Under the pieces are notes generated by a model that did no database searches, was not told where the DNA came from, and saw only the letters and a program-made list of their open reading frames with translations. A program made the translations under genes and the position numbers. A stretch of DNA of 64,000 bases from Ophiodon elongatus. Lineage: Eukaryota; Chordata; Actinopteri; Perciformes; Hexagrammidae. Below, in pieces: positions 1-11,394 of this stretch (within the stretch, counting starts at the first letter, position 1; every line of letters starts with the position of its first letter). The stretch lies in assembly GCA_016806645.1 (NCBI GenBank), contig JACSYO010001326.1:96001-160000 (forward strand), read 5' to 3'.

Positions 1-48
1 CACCAGCATGTGAATAGACTTCTTTGTACTTGTTCCCTCTGTCTGACC

Positions 49-49
<1 letters not shown>

Positions 50-100
<51 letters not shown>

Positions 101-115
101 ACTCTCTCTCCCTCC

Positions 116-146
<31 letters not shown>

Positions 147-202
147 CCTCCCTCTCTCTCTCTCTCTCTCCCGCCCTCTCTCTCTCCCTCTCTCTCTCTC
201 AG
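50..202 (+). repeat. (CT)n array forming an acceptor tract
   Basis: About 150 nt of near-pure pyrimidine, mostly CT, running directly into the acceptor cag of the bromodomain exon at 203. Confidence 0.9.
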
Positions 203-290
203 AACCTGTCTGAAGGAAAGTATAAAACCTTTGAGGAGTTCAAAGCCGACGCTCAGCTGATTGTCCACAACACGGCCATCTTGTATGGAG
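203..290 (+). CDS. zmynd11: ZMYND11 exon: bromodomain, part 1
   Basis: The exon follows a long (CT)n acceptor tract ending in cag and stops before gtgggt. It starts in phase 0 with NLSEGKYKTFEEFKADAQLI and continues VHNTAILYG, the later helices of the BS69 bromodomain. One base (G) carries over to make a Val codon with the next exon. Confidence 0.93.
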
Positions 291-2630
291 GTGGGTCAGA
301 GCGTCACCGTGTTGCCTTCTGTGGTTCAGTTCGACCCAATCTCATTCTTTTTACATGCAAATTTGCTATTGAGGTCTCATTTTAGTTCAACTTCGTATTT
401 TAAAATCCTCAAACAAAATCCTCAATTTGAATAAAGTGATTTTCTTTGTATTAAATCAGCTTTTTGAAATGAACATAAGTCGTTGGTGCTTCTTCCCTTT
501 GTTTGCTTTAAGCGGGAGAGTTAGAAAGGCTAAACTCCAACAAATATAGATTTATGCAGAAGATTTATGTTGTTTATGTACTTCTACTAATAACATTAGA
601 GCAGCCTGATCTGTATCTGCAGCTGTGCAGAAATACCTGCTTTAAACACAAATAAATAGACGTGCAAATAGAAATAAAAGCTCAAAAACACTAAAGTAAG
701 CTTCCAGCTATTTGGTGAAGCCCTGATTTTAAAGTGTGACATTGTCTGATAGTATTGTTTATAGAATAGATTAATACGTTGACTTAATGACGCTGTTGTA
801 CAAGAACTCAGAGGTAGAATTCATAAATTGGGCATTTTTTATGATTAAATCAGGAACTATCTGATCAAAGTAAACAAGGTGATGATTCTGACCAAACTGT
901 ACGTGGAATATTAGGAAAGTAGTTTCGTTCTGAAACATTCACCAATGCAGGGAGTCATCTGAGCTTTTGGTAAATTCTCCTGGGAAATGCAACGATTTCA
1001 GGGGAAACGAGTTGTTTTAATAATTTAAAAAAATATATTTCTTTATTTATTATAAACCTATTTTTTTGTTGTTTTTCAAAATCTGACTTTAATTCCCTTC
1101 TAGAAAAATTAACTATGAATAAAATCAGAAACACATACGTTTCAGTTCATGGCACAAACGTACTGTACATTTTATTTATCTATATTATTATTGGTTATTT
1201 AAGTAATTATTTGTAAACCGCAGCGCCAACCGAGCCAATGAGCAAAAAGAAAATCTCCATCCAAGTAGACGAAAAATACAGGATATTTAGGAAGAAGTTC
1301 AAAGGGGAGGAGCTCCAACTGTTTAGTGTGTCATCGACCCTGAAGGAGGTCTTCTTAAACATTTACTTTGAGAGTATTTAAGTTGACCGATTCTTTCTTG
1401 CTTGCTTTTCCTTTTCAGTTCACAGCGACCAGGCGGAGATCGCACGGCTGCTCTTCAGCGACACATGCCACGAGGTACCGTCCTTTCATCGCTTCCCCTC
1501 ACAGTCCAGAGCCGGACACTCAGGGGCACTCAGGGGCACTCAGGGACTCTCAGGGGCATTCGGGGACACTCGGGGGCATTCAGGGACACTCAGGGGCATT
1601 CGGGGGCATTCAGGGGCATTTGGGGACACTCAGGGGCATTCAGGGGCATTTGGGGACATTCGGGGGCATTCGGGGACACTCAGGGACACTCAGGGGCATT
1701 CAGGCCGTGTCCACACGGCTGCGTCTCCATTTTAAAAACGCATTTCTTCTGTTACGTCCACACCGAGGAAACTCCTCCGTCCTCGTGTGGACGGACGTGA
1801 CCGGAGGAGTTTTATAAACGATGACGCGTTCGCTACTCGATTGGGTCTCAGCGGTCCCGACGTGCCCTCCCCTGATTGGTCGCGCCCCGATCACGTGACT
1901 CTGAGCGGCAGTTCCCTCCAGTCCCTCTTTTTTTCACCGTTCTTCCTCTGCAGTATTTTCTGCAGCTAAACCAACTGCAGTGTGTAGAAAACATCTGCTT
2001 CCTGTTTACACGTCACGCACGTGAACGGTCATGTGATACGCGTTTTCAAAGGTTGCCGTGGGGACGTAGTCGTGTGGACGAAGCCTTACTCTAGTCTTAC
2101 GGTTACGAGCTCATCGGCACGTCTCCCCTGATTCTTCTACTTGTGTCGAGTCCAGATTTGTCTCATTTAAACTCTTCTTTCTTTCACCCCTCTCCCTCAT
2201 TCCTCCCTCCCTCCTCCCTCCTCCCTCCTCCCTCGCTCCTCCTCTCTTCTTCCCTTCCAGTTGAACGAGCTGCTGTTGTGTAAGAACTGTTTCTACCTGT
2301 CCAACGCCCGGCCAGACAACTGGTTCTGTTTCCCCTGTGTGAGTACAACCAAACCAAGCGCCACCTCCGACGAGGCAACACACACTTTTTAATCTTTCGG
2401 CAGAAGCATCGCATTCATGCAACGGTTATTAATGGCAGCAGTTGTGGGAGACAGTTATAATATTGCTGTTCTTTCTGACAAATTTCTAGACTGAAGAACT
2501 AAAATGCGACTAAAGCTGAGTCATCAAACATTAAAAAACATACGTTAAGATTTGAATGCATAATACACAAATGAGACCTAAGCAGGTTTAGTTTTGCTCG
2601 GCGGCGTCTTTGGTCTCTTACGGCTCTCCT

Positions 2631-2679
<49 letters not shown>

Positions 2680-3340
2680 CGTGTGTGTGCGTGTGCAGAG
2701 CCCCAACCATGACCTGGTGTGGGCCAAGATGAAAGGATTTGGCTACTGGCCGGCCAAAGTCCTCCAGAGGGATGAAACCCAGGTGGACGTCCGCTTCTTT
2801 GGCCACCAGCACCAGAGGTGAGGACGGAGGCAGACATCACAGTAACACACCTTTCTGTTGGCCTCAGGTTGAGACTGATGACGTCCTCATCACTGGAGGG
2901 CATCTTTATTTTTTATTCTTTTTCCAGAACACCGTAAATTGAGGATTGCCGCTGTTCTCACACCTTTTATAAGCTGAAGCTTTATCCGAAACAGACGGAA
3001 ACACAAATAAAATCGGCTGAAACGAATGAAAAAGGTGCAGTGCTGCTTGGTAAATCTCGAGCACTGTTTTTCCCCTGTGCCCCCCCCCACCTTCTTCCCC
3101 CCCTCCCCCCAGGGCGTGGATCCCCTCGGACAACATCCAGGACATCAAGGTGAGCATCCAGCAGCTGCAGGTGAAGCGCAGCAGCGGCTGGAAGAAGGCG
3201 TGCGAGGAGCTGGAGCTCTACCAGCGCTTCCTGCGGGAGGGCCGCTTCTGGAAAACAAAGATGGAGGAAAGCACCATGCCGTCACCCCAGCCTCTGCAGC
3301 AGACCCAGAGCCAGACCCAGAACCAGAACCAGAGCCAGAG

Positions 3341-3374
<34 letters not shown>

Positions 3375-6300
3375 CAGCAGCAGGAGGGCAGCGGGAGGAC
3401 GGACAGGCTGGAGCGGACGGACGAAGCCGAGTCCAGCATCTCCTCCACCAGCAACGAGCAGGTCCGACAAGTAAGTGGGGTCAGTCCATCAACTCCTTTT
3501 TTTTTTTTTTTTATATATCGCTGTGCTCTATTTTTACCAATGCTGCTGAACTTAAAGGGAACTCTGGGGGTCTGTGCATGGGACGGGAACACGAGTCTTA
3601 TTGTTGATTAACCCAAAGTGTGTTTCTACTCCTGTAAAGACGTGACGGTTGTAAGACCTCGTAGTTCATCACGTTTAGTCGGGTGATGGAATTTAAAATC
3701 AGTTTCATTCGTGCAATGTTTAAAGCTGAGAAAAAGTATTTTAATATGAACCCGATTCTCCTCTGATCTCAAACACAAACCAACAGGTAGTTTGGTGTGA
3801 AACTCTTAAATACCAGAGTTACACTTTGCTTTGGAGAGAAGTGAGGAGTAGAGTCATCCGGCTGGGTGAAATACTGCAGAGATAAATACAGCAAACGGTG
3901 CCACCTGGTGGCTGAACGGCACATTGTTAGTACAACATGGTGCTTTTATTTTTATAGTATCCACAAGTTTTTTTTTTGTTTTTTTTCTTCCTTTCTTAAA
4001 TAAATTGTATTTTATTAATGATCATGATAAACATATAATACCAAAGTAGAAATAAAAAAGGGTTAAAGGGGAGAATAGCTGTTTAGCTGAGTAGGAGGTG
4101 TTTTATTATTTTAATAATAATAATAATGTTGGCTCTTTTTTTTAAATGGCATCTTAGGGCAGCGTTTTTAAGTTCTGTGATGATTTCTTTCTTTTAGAGG
4201 AATTTAAATATTCTTTATGGTTTTCTCAAGGAAATACAGATAATTAAAAACTTTGTTTTTAATTTCCAGTTTCCCTTCTAGTTATTAAGTGAAATGCTTC
4301 AAATGAATTTCCGTTTAATAGTTTCCTCAGTCTAAATTTAAAAAGAAAAAGACAAAACTTTGTGATACTTTAATATATATTTATATATATATTTCCCCTT
4401 TTCCAGCTCAAAGGCAGCCTGGAGCCGAAGGCCAAGAAAAGCCGTCGATCTCAAATGGTGGAGCCCAAAGAAGAAGCCAGTGTAAGTTAGACTGAGGCTG
4501 AATGTGATAAATGTGATAAATATGTCTGTTTTGGTTTGAGTGTCTTATCTATCAGCTCATTGCAGCGTTAAGGTTGCGAGATATTACAAATACTTTTAGT
4601 TTTTTGAGAAGAAACTCATTGTCCTTGTTTGTTTTTTTTATTTCAAAAGATAATTAACAAAAATAAATCCGGTCTGAGCTAAAACCTTGTGCAGCAGTCA
4701 GCTATTAAAAACAAAACAAAACAAACAGGCCATCAGATGACATGATCGACCAATCAGAATCAAGTATGAAACAAAGCGGGTGTAATAAACATTCATAGAA
4801 TGACAGTGAAATGTGCAACTTTACCCTTTTCATGGAACTTGTCCAGACTCAAGTTGCTGTAATTTGATTAACTATCGTTAGTAGTATTACAATGAATAAT
4901 GATGCTATCTGAGGTTTCCCTGCAGAGACCTCGTGCGTCCGTCTCTAAAAACCTCTCTCTGACTTTCAGTCTGTGCTCCAATGCTCGTCTCTCCACCAGG
5001 ACCCGGAGCCCGAGGTGGAGGCGGTGAGCTCCAGCCAGGAGATCCCGGCGTCCTCGGCGCCGCAGCAGCCCGAGAAGCTGTCGGTGTCCACGCAGACCAA
5101 GAAGGCGAGCGGCGGGTCGCCGCGCACGCTGCACCGCGGCACGCAGACCAGCAGCGACGGCGCCTGTCAGAACATGTGCCACGAGAAGTACACCAAGGTC
5201 TTCAACGACGTCAAGGAGATGATGAAGGCCGACAACAAGAGGGAGACGGAGAGGGTCGTCAGAGAGGCGCTGGAGAAGGTGTGCTGGGGCTTTCTTTGTG
5301 ATCAAAGTTTTATTGAGTTTTTAGATAAAGAAAAACACAACAACAACAACAACAAGTGCCATTGAAGGACAGGACAGAAATGGATATGTAGTGTGCATGT
5401 GCACACACATATATACATACATAAAGCTACACTTACAAAAAGGAAAAAAAATAAATATATATATATATATATATATTATTTTATTTATTTATTTATTTTT
5501 TTAATACATACATATACACACACATATATCTTTTTTTTAATATATATATATATATATATTTCTTTTTTTTTAATATGTACATATACACACACACACATAT
5601 ATCTTTTTTTTATATACACACACATATATATTTTATTTTATTTATTTATTTATTTTTTTTAATACATATACACACACATATATCTTTTTTTATACACACA
5701 CACACACACACACACATACATATATATACATATATATATATGTATATATATATATACACACGTACATATAGTGCTAAATACCCCTCCTCCCACTATTGGC
5801 GATGCCCACCCCCCTCATAGGTGTGGTGCTTGACGGTCGTTAGGGGGAGGAGGGGGGGGCGTATCCGTCAGTTTCTAAGCAACCCGACCCGTCTGCCTTT
5901 CAGCTCCGCACGGAGATGGAGGAGGAGAAGCGCCAGGCGGTGAGCAAGGCGGTGGCCGGAGCTCAGGCGGAGATGGAGAGGAAGTGCAAGCAGGTGAAGG
6001 AGAAGTGTAAAGAGGAGCTGGTGGAGGAGGTGAAGAAGGTGGTGGCCCAAAACAAACAGCTGATCTCCCAGACCAAGAAGAAGCAGTGGGTGAGTTAAAG
6101 TAGCCGTCTGATGTTTGTTGTGTTGTTGGTTTAAATGTTTGTATCGATGCACTTGTTGTTCCCCTGAGCTGAAACCCGTCGTGGGTAAAACTGCAACTAT
6201 CGGATATTTTCATCATCAATTAATCTGCCGATTTGTTTTCTAGTTTAATCGTTTGTTCTATAAAATGTCAGAAATTTGTGAAAAAATGTCTTTCCCAGTT

Positions 6301-7543
6301 TGTCAAAGTCCAAAATCAGTGGAAAACCCAAAGATGTTCAGTTTAGTAAGATATGAAGAGAAAGCTGTAAACAGATTTTTATCTATTCATTCAAAAGCTG
6401 CGCTAATAGTATTAGTATTGTGCTTTTTGTAGACTTAGATTCTAGATCCAGACATTTCCAGTAACTGCAGAGAGCTGTTCAAGTACTAAAGTTAACTTTT
6501 ATTGGAAAACAAAGTTAGATAAAAACATGTTGTGGAATTTGGAAATGATGACATCGAATGGAATATTTGTTGGCTTTTAGCCTTTAAAAAAGAAAGAAGA
6601 AAAAAAGTGTTGAGCGGTGTAGCAGCAATCTAACAGCACCATGAGTTACATTTATATAACAACAACATCGTGGCCATTTGTTCGATTAACATCCAAAACA
6701 AACATAAATCAAAGGGCCACTGTGTCTGCACAGGATTCTGTTTCTCAGAAACAATTAAACAAAACAAAGAAAAGAACAAAGGAACTCCTATTGTTGCCTC
6801 TCCTGCTCTGCTTAAAAAACAAAAGCACCCAGGTGCATGCTGGTCCTGTACCTTTACCCAATTCATAAACAAACGAACAAACCCCAAAAGAAAACAATAA
6901 CAACAAATAATTTAACTAAACAAAAGACTATCAGAAGAAAAAGCTATCTTAATAAATATATATATGAGCCAGAGGTCATTTCTAAAGGAGGTACGGCTGA
7001 CATCATTTTATGACGTTATCGTGGATAATTTTATATATAATATATAAGATATAACATTTTATATATAATATATAAGATATAAAATGTTATATATAATATA
7101 TAGATATATTAGATATAAAATTATATAGATATATTAGATATAAAATTATTTATAGATATATTAGATATAAAATTATATATATATATATATATATATTTAT
7201 TTATATTTTAGGGTAATGTCTTAAAAAGCTGTCAGCCGAGCCTCCTTTAGAAATGACCTCAGCTTCAGCCCCAGAATGAGTCACTCTTAGTGTTTTTGTG
7301 TGTAAATTGCCATAAATGAATCTTTTCCCGGCGCTCTAGTTCATCAGCGTCGGTGTGTCCTTCCTTCCTTTCCTTCCTTCCTCTCCTCCTCCCTGAGGTT
7401 GTCTGTGTGGTTGTTTCCAGTGTTATAACTGCGAGGAGGAGGCCATGTACCACTGCTGCTGGAACACCTCGTACTGCTCCATCAAGTGTCAGCAGGAGCA
7501 CTGGCACGCCGACCACAAACGAACCTGCCGCAGGAAGAGATGA
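203..7543 (+). CDS. zmynd11: ZMYND11 (BS69), 3' part of gene, nine coding exons
   Basis: This is the C-terminal 453 codons of a chromatin reader that in mammals binds H3.3 trimethylated at K36 and modulates transcription elongation and intron retention in the nucleus. Joined exons: 203-290, 1419-1474, 2261-2338, 2699-2817, 3113-3470, 4407-4481, 5000-5278, 5904-6089, 7421-7543. Counting from the first residue in the window: bromodomain end 1-48, CxxC/CxxC zinc segment 49-74, PWWP 75 to about 120, coiled coil roughly 330-412, MYND finger 414-453. Upstream exons (PHD finger, start of bromodomain) lie before position 1; the human protein is about 600 residues. Every junction is GT-AG and keeps frame. 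A Q/N-rich stretch in the fifth exon appears absent from the mammalian protein as I remember it. DIP2C lies convergently downstream, as in human. The gene identity is secure; the acceptor at 5000 is the least certain junction. Confidence 0.95.
291..1418 (+). other. ZMYND11 intron
   Basis: AT-rich intron between the two bromodomain exons, with no further exon or recognisable element seen. Confidence 0.7.
1419..1474 (+). CDS. zmynd11: ZMYND11 exon: bromodomain, end
   Basis: The acceptor is ttttcag and the donor is gtaccg. The exon encodes (V)HSDQAEIARLLFSDTCHE, the last bromodomain helix, and ends on a complete codon. Confidence 0.92.
1515..1702. repeat. Minisatellite of 10-bp GGGGCATTCA-type units
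   Basis: About eighteen variants of gggg(c/a)(a/c)(t/c)tc(a/g) in tandem. They start just after the 1419-1474 exon donor and end at a candidate MITE. Confidence 0.85.
1703..2085. mobile_element. Candidate MITE (383 bp)
   Basis: The left end ggccgtgtccacacgg and the reverse complement of the right end, ggcttcgtccacacg, form imperfect terminal inverted repeats. Inside each end an AAAACGC motif occurs. No coding sequence and no clear target-site duplication. Confidence 0.45.
2261..2338 (+). CDS. zmynd11: ZMYND11 exon: zinc-binding linker between bromo and PWWP
   Basis: Twenty-six codons flanked by a pyrimidine-rich acceptor (cttccag) and donor gtgagt. Two CxxC pairs, CKNC and CFPC, are about 15 residues apart. 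In BS69 this element packs between the bromodomain and the PWWP domain to form one histone-reading unit. Confidence 0.93.
2633..2698 (+). repeat. (GT)n array abutting PWWP exon acceptor
   Basis: About 60 nt of GT with a few GC steps leads directly into cag at 2696-2698, so on the transcript UG repeats replace the usual pyrimidine tract. Confidence 0.9.
2699..2817 (+). CDS. zmynd11: ZMYND11 exon: PWWP domain core
   Basis: The exon encodes SPNHDLVWAKMKGFGYWPAK and continues to VRFFGHQHQ. The PWWP signature here reads GYWP, where I recall GFWP in human, so the aromatic cage is kept. The acceptor cag abuts a (GT)n array on its 5' side (2633-2698). The donor is gtgagg, and an Arg codon is split 2+1 into the next exon. 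Confidence 0.95.
3113..3470 (+). CDS. zmynd11: ZMYND11 exon: PWWP end and Q/N-rich linker
   Basis: The acceptor follows a C-rich tract and the donor is gtaagt. The exon begins (R)AWIPSDNIQDIKVSIQQLQ, ending the PWWP fold, then runs through GWKKACEELELYQRFLREGR. A repeat-coded Q/N/S/T segment occupies 3288-3383. The conserved AESSISSTSNEQ block precedes the donor. Confidence 0.93.
3288..3383 (+). repeat. zmynd11: Coding repeat: Q/N/S/T-rich tract in ZMYND11
   Basis: Imperfect repeats of cagaac and cagagc encode about 32 residues that are mostly Gln, with Asn, Ser and Thr (for example QTQSQTQNQNQSQSQNQNQS). It lies in the linker between the PWWP end and the AESSISS block. Confidence 0.9.
3471..4406 (+). 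other. ZMYND11 intron
   Basis: AT-rich, with poly-T runs and an ATT-type run near 4106. A single CTCF-like motif lies at 3899-3912 on the - strand (CCACCAGGTGGCAC). Otherwise nothing recognised. Confidence 0.6.
4407..4481 (+). CDS. zmynd11: ZMYND11 exon: basic linker
   Basis: Twenty-five codons (LKGSLEPKAKKSRRSQMVEP and KEEAS) between acceptor ttttccag and donor gtaagt. The KKSRR cluster is a plausible nuclear localisation element; that role is inferred. Confidence 0.88.
5000..5278 (+). CDS. zmynd11: ZMYND11 exon: acidic linker and start of coiled coil
   Basis: The exon encodes DPEPEVEAVSSSQEIP, then VSTQTKK, LHRGTQT and MCHEKYTKVFNDVKEMMKAD, ending REALEK before gtgtgc. A second in-frame acceptor at 4970 would add ten residues. 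I chose 5000 because the resulting join matches the mammalian protein better as I remember it. Confidence 0.87.
5395..5775. repeat. AT/CA compound microsatellite
   Basis: Alternating (TA)n, (CA)n, TTTA and poly-T blocks in the intron before the coiled-coil exon. The apparent reading frames are repeat artefacts. Confidence 0.85.
5904..6089 (+). CDS. zmynd11: ZMYND11 exon: coiled coil
   Basis: Sixty-two codons of highly charged heptad-like sequence (LRTEMEEEKRQAVSKAVAGA, later KQVKEKCKEELVEE, then SQTKKKQW). This is the coiled coil next to the MYND finger that supports dimerisation in BS69. The acceptor is ctttcag and the donor is gtgagt. Confidence 0.94.
6175..6360. repeat. Dispersed repeat fragment
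   Basis: The stretch with aactgcaactatcggat, cgatttgttttctagtttaatcg and ctataaaatgtcag resembles a repeat I have seen often in fish genomes. I cannot assign it to a family from this window. Confidence 0.4.
6972..7260. repeat. Inverted repeat with AT-rich core
   Basis: Arms 6972-7002 and 7230-7260 match as inverted repeats at 29 of 31 positions (arm starts gaggtcatttctaaaggagg). The core is nearly pure A/T. It could be a foldback element in the last ZMYND11 intron. Confidence 0.75.
7421..7543 (+). CDS. zmynd11: ZMYND11 last coding exon: MYND zinc finger
   Basis: Forty codons then TGA at 7541-7543. CYNCEEEAMYHCCWNTSYCS followed by IKCQQEHWHADHKRTC gives the full MYND Cys/His ligand set; the protein ends RRKR. 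In BS69 this finger binds PxLxP motifs in partners. The acceptor is tttccag. Confidence 0.97.
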   Translation, partial: CYNCEEEAMYHCCWNTSYCSIKCQQEHWHADHKRTCRRKR

Positions 7544-7631
7544 ACAAGCCCCGCCCCCTGACTCCTCCCCCTTTTCACCTTACACAGCACGCCATTGGCT
7601 CTCGTCCTCTCCGCCTGTCAGTCAGTGTCTA

Positions 7632-7672
<41 letters not shown>

Positions 7673-8667
7673 TCCCTCCTGCTTCTCTACTTGCCTTCCT
7701 GAAAACTTTGTGGACCCAACGTTTTCTGCGTGAAAAGACCGATTTGTTTCCCTTTTTTTGTGTTTTCATTTTGTTTTCTATTATTTAATATACCCATTGT
7801 ATTGATTTCTATATTATTATTATTATTGTTGTTGTTGTTGTTGTTGTTTTCTCCTCTGGATCGTGGACAGATGGCTCAAACGCAGAGTTACGGTATGATT
7901 TTTGTTTTTACTGAAGTGCTGATTTTGAGCTTGTGTCAGAGAATGTGTTATTTAAGTGTGTAGTAACAGACGAGCGTTTAACTGAATACATTTTATTACC
8001 CGAATTTTTAAATAAATCCCTTTTCTTACTGTAAATGCAACAAACACACACACCGTCAATCGTACGAGGAAGATTAAAAGATACCGTAAGTACGATTGCA
8101 GCTTCAAACTAGCTCCGCTTTCATAAAGAAAAACTATTTAAAAAATGACAAAAAATGCATCGATATTGTGGACGACATGGCTCACCGCATTGAGTATATT
8201 TGGTTTATTTTTATTTTTATTAAACTATTGCGGTGGATGGCACCTTTTTATCGTTTCTACCTAAAAATCATATTGTCCTTAAGTCACTTATTGGGAAACA
8301 GGGTCACAACGTGAAAATAAATCTTCCATGTATTATTATAATATTAATATTATTATTATTATTATTATGCACATTTTGGGGCTCTTTTCTTAATACTAGA
8401 CTAGTTTTTATGAATCAGATATTTAAAAAGAAAAATAAAAAAAAATAAAGTTTTTTCGATTGGTTCTAAATTGGGGAAATGCAGAGCGATCTTTCCTGAG
8501 CTGGATCTTAGAGAGGTTCCATGATTCGACCGTTTTTCCACTTTTTTGCACACGTAACAACCCAAATGCTTGTAATATTGCCAAAAAAACTAAAACATCA
8601 GACATTTTGTTGAACCGACCTGAAAATATCTGGTGAGTCCTCCTGCGTCCTCCTACAACCTCTAAAA

Positions 8668-8703
<36 letters not shown>

Positions 8704-10762
8704 TATATATATATATAATATCTATAGATATAGATATCTATATCTATAGATATATATATTTTATTTTTTATTTTTTTTTATTATTATTTTTTCCAAGCTT
8801 TGTCGGTATCATTTTTATGGGAAGCTCTGGAGGAAAGTGAGGAACTAAAAGATTCTGCTGATCCATTTGCTAAGTCTGATTTTAAATGGTTTTCTCTCCT
8901 GTGATTATGATTTAAAGAAACGGGTGGGGAGAAAAAAAGGATAATTTTTCTAATTTAATTTTTTTTACGAGTGGAGTAGTTTTGTTTTAATACTAATTTT
9001 GGCCACAAGAGGCAGACGTGCACCACGACCCCTTGTTCTAAATGGGAATAACAGCGTTCATGTTTTCTCTCATTTACATAACTTGTAAACACATAACATA
9101 TCTCATTTTCAGCCTCTTGTGGCCGCAGTGAGTATTACAACAACAAACATTTGGAGAAAATAAAAATAAAAAACATTCGCCTGTGTTCATAGATGAGAAA
9201 AACTAATTAAAGTGAAGTTTAGAAAGAATCTTTTCTCTCCTCCTGTTCTTAAGTCATAAACAAAGAAAGTAAAAACTATTCGGACTCGACTTAGGAAACG
9301 GACCACCGCGGTTTCTTCGGGCGCCTCGGGGCTCCCGTACATTTTTAAAGTGACGTACAGTCTTTTCAAAAACCTTAAGTGACTCTTTCACTGCGTACGC
9401 TGTAGTTGGTGGTCAGTGCCTGTTTCTCTCTTTCTTTTGTCATTGTCTTGCTCCCAGTGAGGCGACATGCATGTTGATGGTTTCATACTTTGTCTTCTTT
9501 TTTCTTTCTTTTCATTACGGTAAAAAAAAAAAAAAAAAAATGTAAAAAAAAAAAAAAGAAAAGACCAGAAGCTCGCTGATGTTTTTTAATAAGCAGTGAC
9601 GACGGATGGACCAATATAAAACATTATGCAAATGTGAATGATCAAATTAATCTTTTCTATAGCTTTTCCCTGCACTGGGTGTTGAGTGGCGACGGTGTAC
9701 AGATACGGTGCTTGGAAAACCTTTTTTTTTTTATTATTATTATTTTAATTTTTTTAAAGTGGCAATAAAATTGCCTGTTTTTTTTGTTGTTTTTATTTTT
9801 ATTTCTCTGAGAATTGTGACACTTTTAAAGTTGGTTGACTGTTTCCTCAGTGATGAAGATTGACTGAACGGAGGAAAGTTATTCAGTTTGTACAGACGCA
9901 GCGCTTTTCTTCTTTTAACGTGGCAAATAAAATACCGTAAATTCTCACATAGTGGGCAGGACCTTTTTTTTAATTATTATTATTGTTATTATTATTATTA
10001 TTATTCATCTCAACTAAAGATGGAACTAAACTTTTATATCAAACGCCTCCTTATTTGCTTCTTCTTGCTGTAAATTAAATTTTAAAACTTCTTTTTTTTT
10101 TTAACGCTTCAGGTGCAAATACTACACTACATTACTACGTAGTATTTGTACAACATGTACTACACATTACTTTACCTGGTGAAACCGTTACAATTATTAT
10201 TAATTCCTGTAATCCATTCAACGGGAATTAATGCAACACATCTGCAAAACGGACAAAACAAAAGTGTTTTTCAATGACTTAATACTTTTTAAACCTGATG
10301 TATTTATGTACAGGTAGTACATACTATGTGAATCAAGTGTGTACTTTCTACTAATATTGGTGTACTGTTTTGCAAGTGTTACAAAATAAATCCTCGTGCT
10401 TCAACGTTTTGTACCAACATAAACGATACAAGTAAAAAAACATTTAAATTACGACTTTATAACGTAACTGACAATTAACCTTCATGAGGAGAAATGTAAT
10501 CGTTATGTTTTTGTTTTATTTTCTTTAGTTCCTGCAACACCACCATTTTATTCTTTACAGTTAGAAAGTGTCTTCGAAGGACTTCAACGCCAAATAATGT
10601 GAATAATAATAAGACGGAAAGTTCTCACGTTTGAGAAGCTGCGACAAGCAAATATTATTAATGTTTGATTTTATTCAAAATATCTAAATTGTTGCTCAAA
10701 ATTTTCTTCATGTACTTTATCAGAACTTGTGTGGAACCACGACATTGTTTAAATCTCGTTCT

Positions 10763-10910
10763 TTGAGATATATATTTCATTAGAAAATAAAATATTATGA
10801 AAATAATATATATATATATATATAATTATTTTCATTAGAAAATAAAATATTATTAGAATATATAGATTATTTTCATAATATTTTATTTTCTAATGAAATC
10901 TATATCTCAA
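10763..10910. repeat. 45-bp inverted repeat (hairpin)
   Basis: Arms 10763-10807 and 10866-10910 are inverted copies at 44 of 45 positions, separated by 58 nt. The core word tttcattagaaaata occurs again in both orientations nearby. Confidence 0.85.
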
Positions 10911-11394
10911 ATATATATATATAATTTTATTTTCTAATGAAAAAAAATATATATTTCATTAGAAAATACAATATGAAGATAAAGATAATAAATAAATAGG
11001 AATAAATAAGTTCATTAGGGAAAGAATCCTCCACACGGTGCTCTCGTGAGTATTAGTGGCAGCATGACTTTGTATCTTTAGGTCAAAATAAACTAAAGTT
11101 TATTATTTTTTGTATAGTTTTCGATGGTTTTGGCCCAATCCAACACACAGTGTGGGTTCATGGTGCTGGAACTCAAGTCCAGAATAAGAAGATATAATCG
11201 GGCTTTGATACATTTTTATTTTTTAACAGCGAAAGATCTGATGATTATCATCGTTTGAGTCCACTATCGGAGAATTTACGGTAACTGTCGTTCCAGACTT
11301 TAAATACTTCAAACTTTTCACCAACTTGTTGCCGAGTCCTTCTTTGGAAACTCATTTAAGTGTATCACTTTAAGATGTAACATGTTATTGTACA

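Noticed and set aside
1515..1702. GGGGCATT repeats considered as telomere-like sequence
   Set aside because: The unit is not TTAGGG and the array is an ordinary interstitial minisatellite.
4970..4999. In-frame upstream acceptor for the ZMYND11 exon starting at 5000
   Set aside because: It would insert SVLQCSSLHQ. The tract is plausible, so it may be an alternative acceptor, but the join at 5000 fits the family better.
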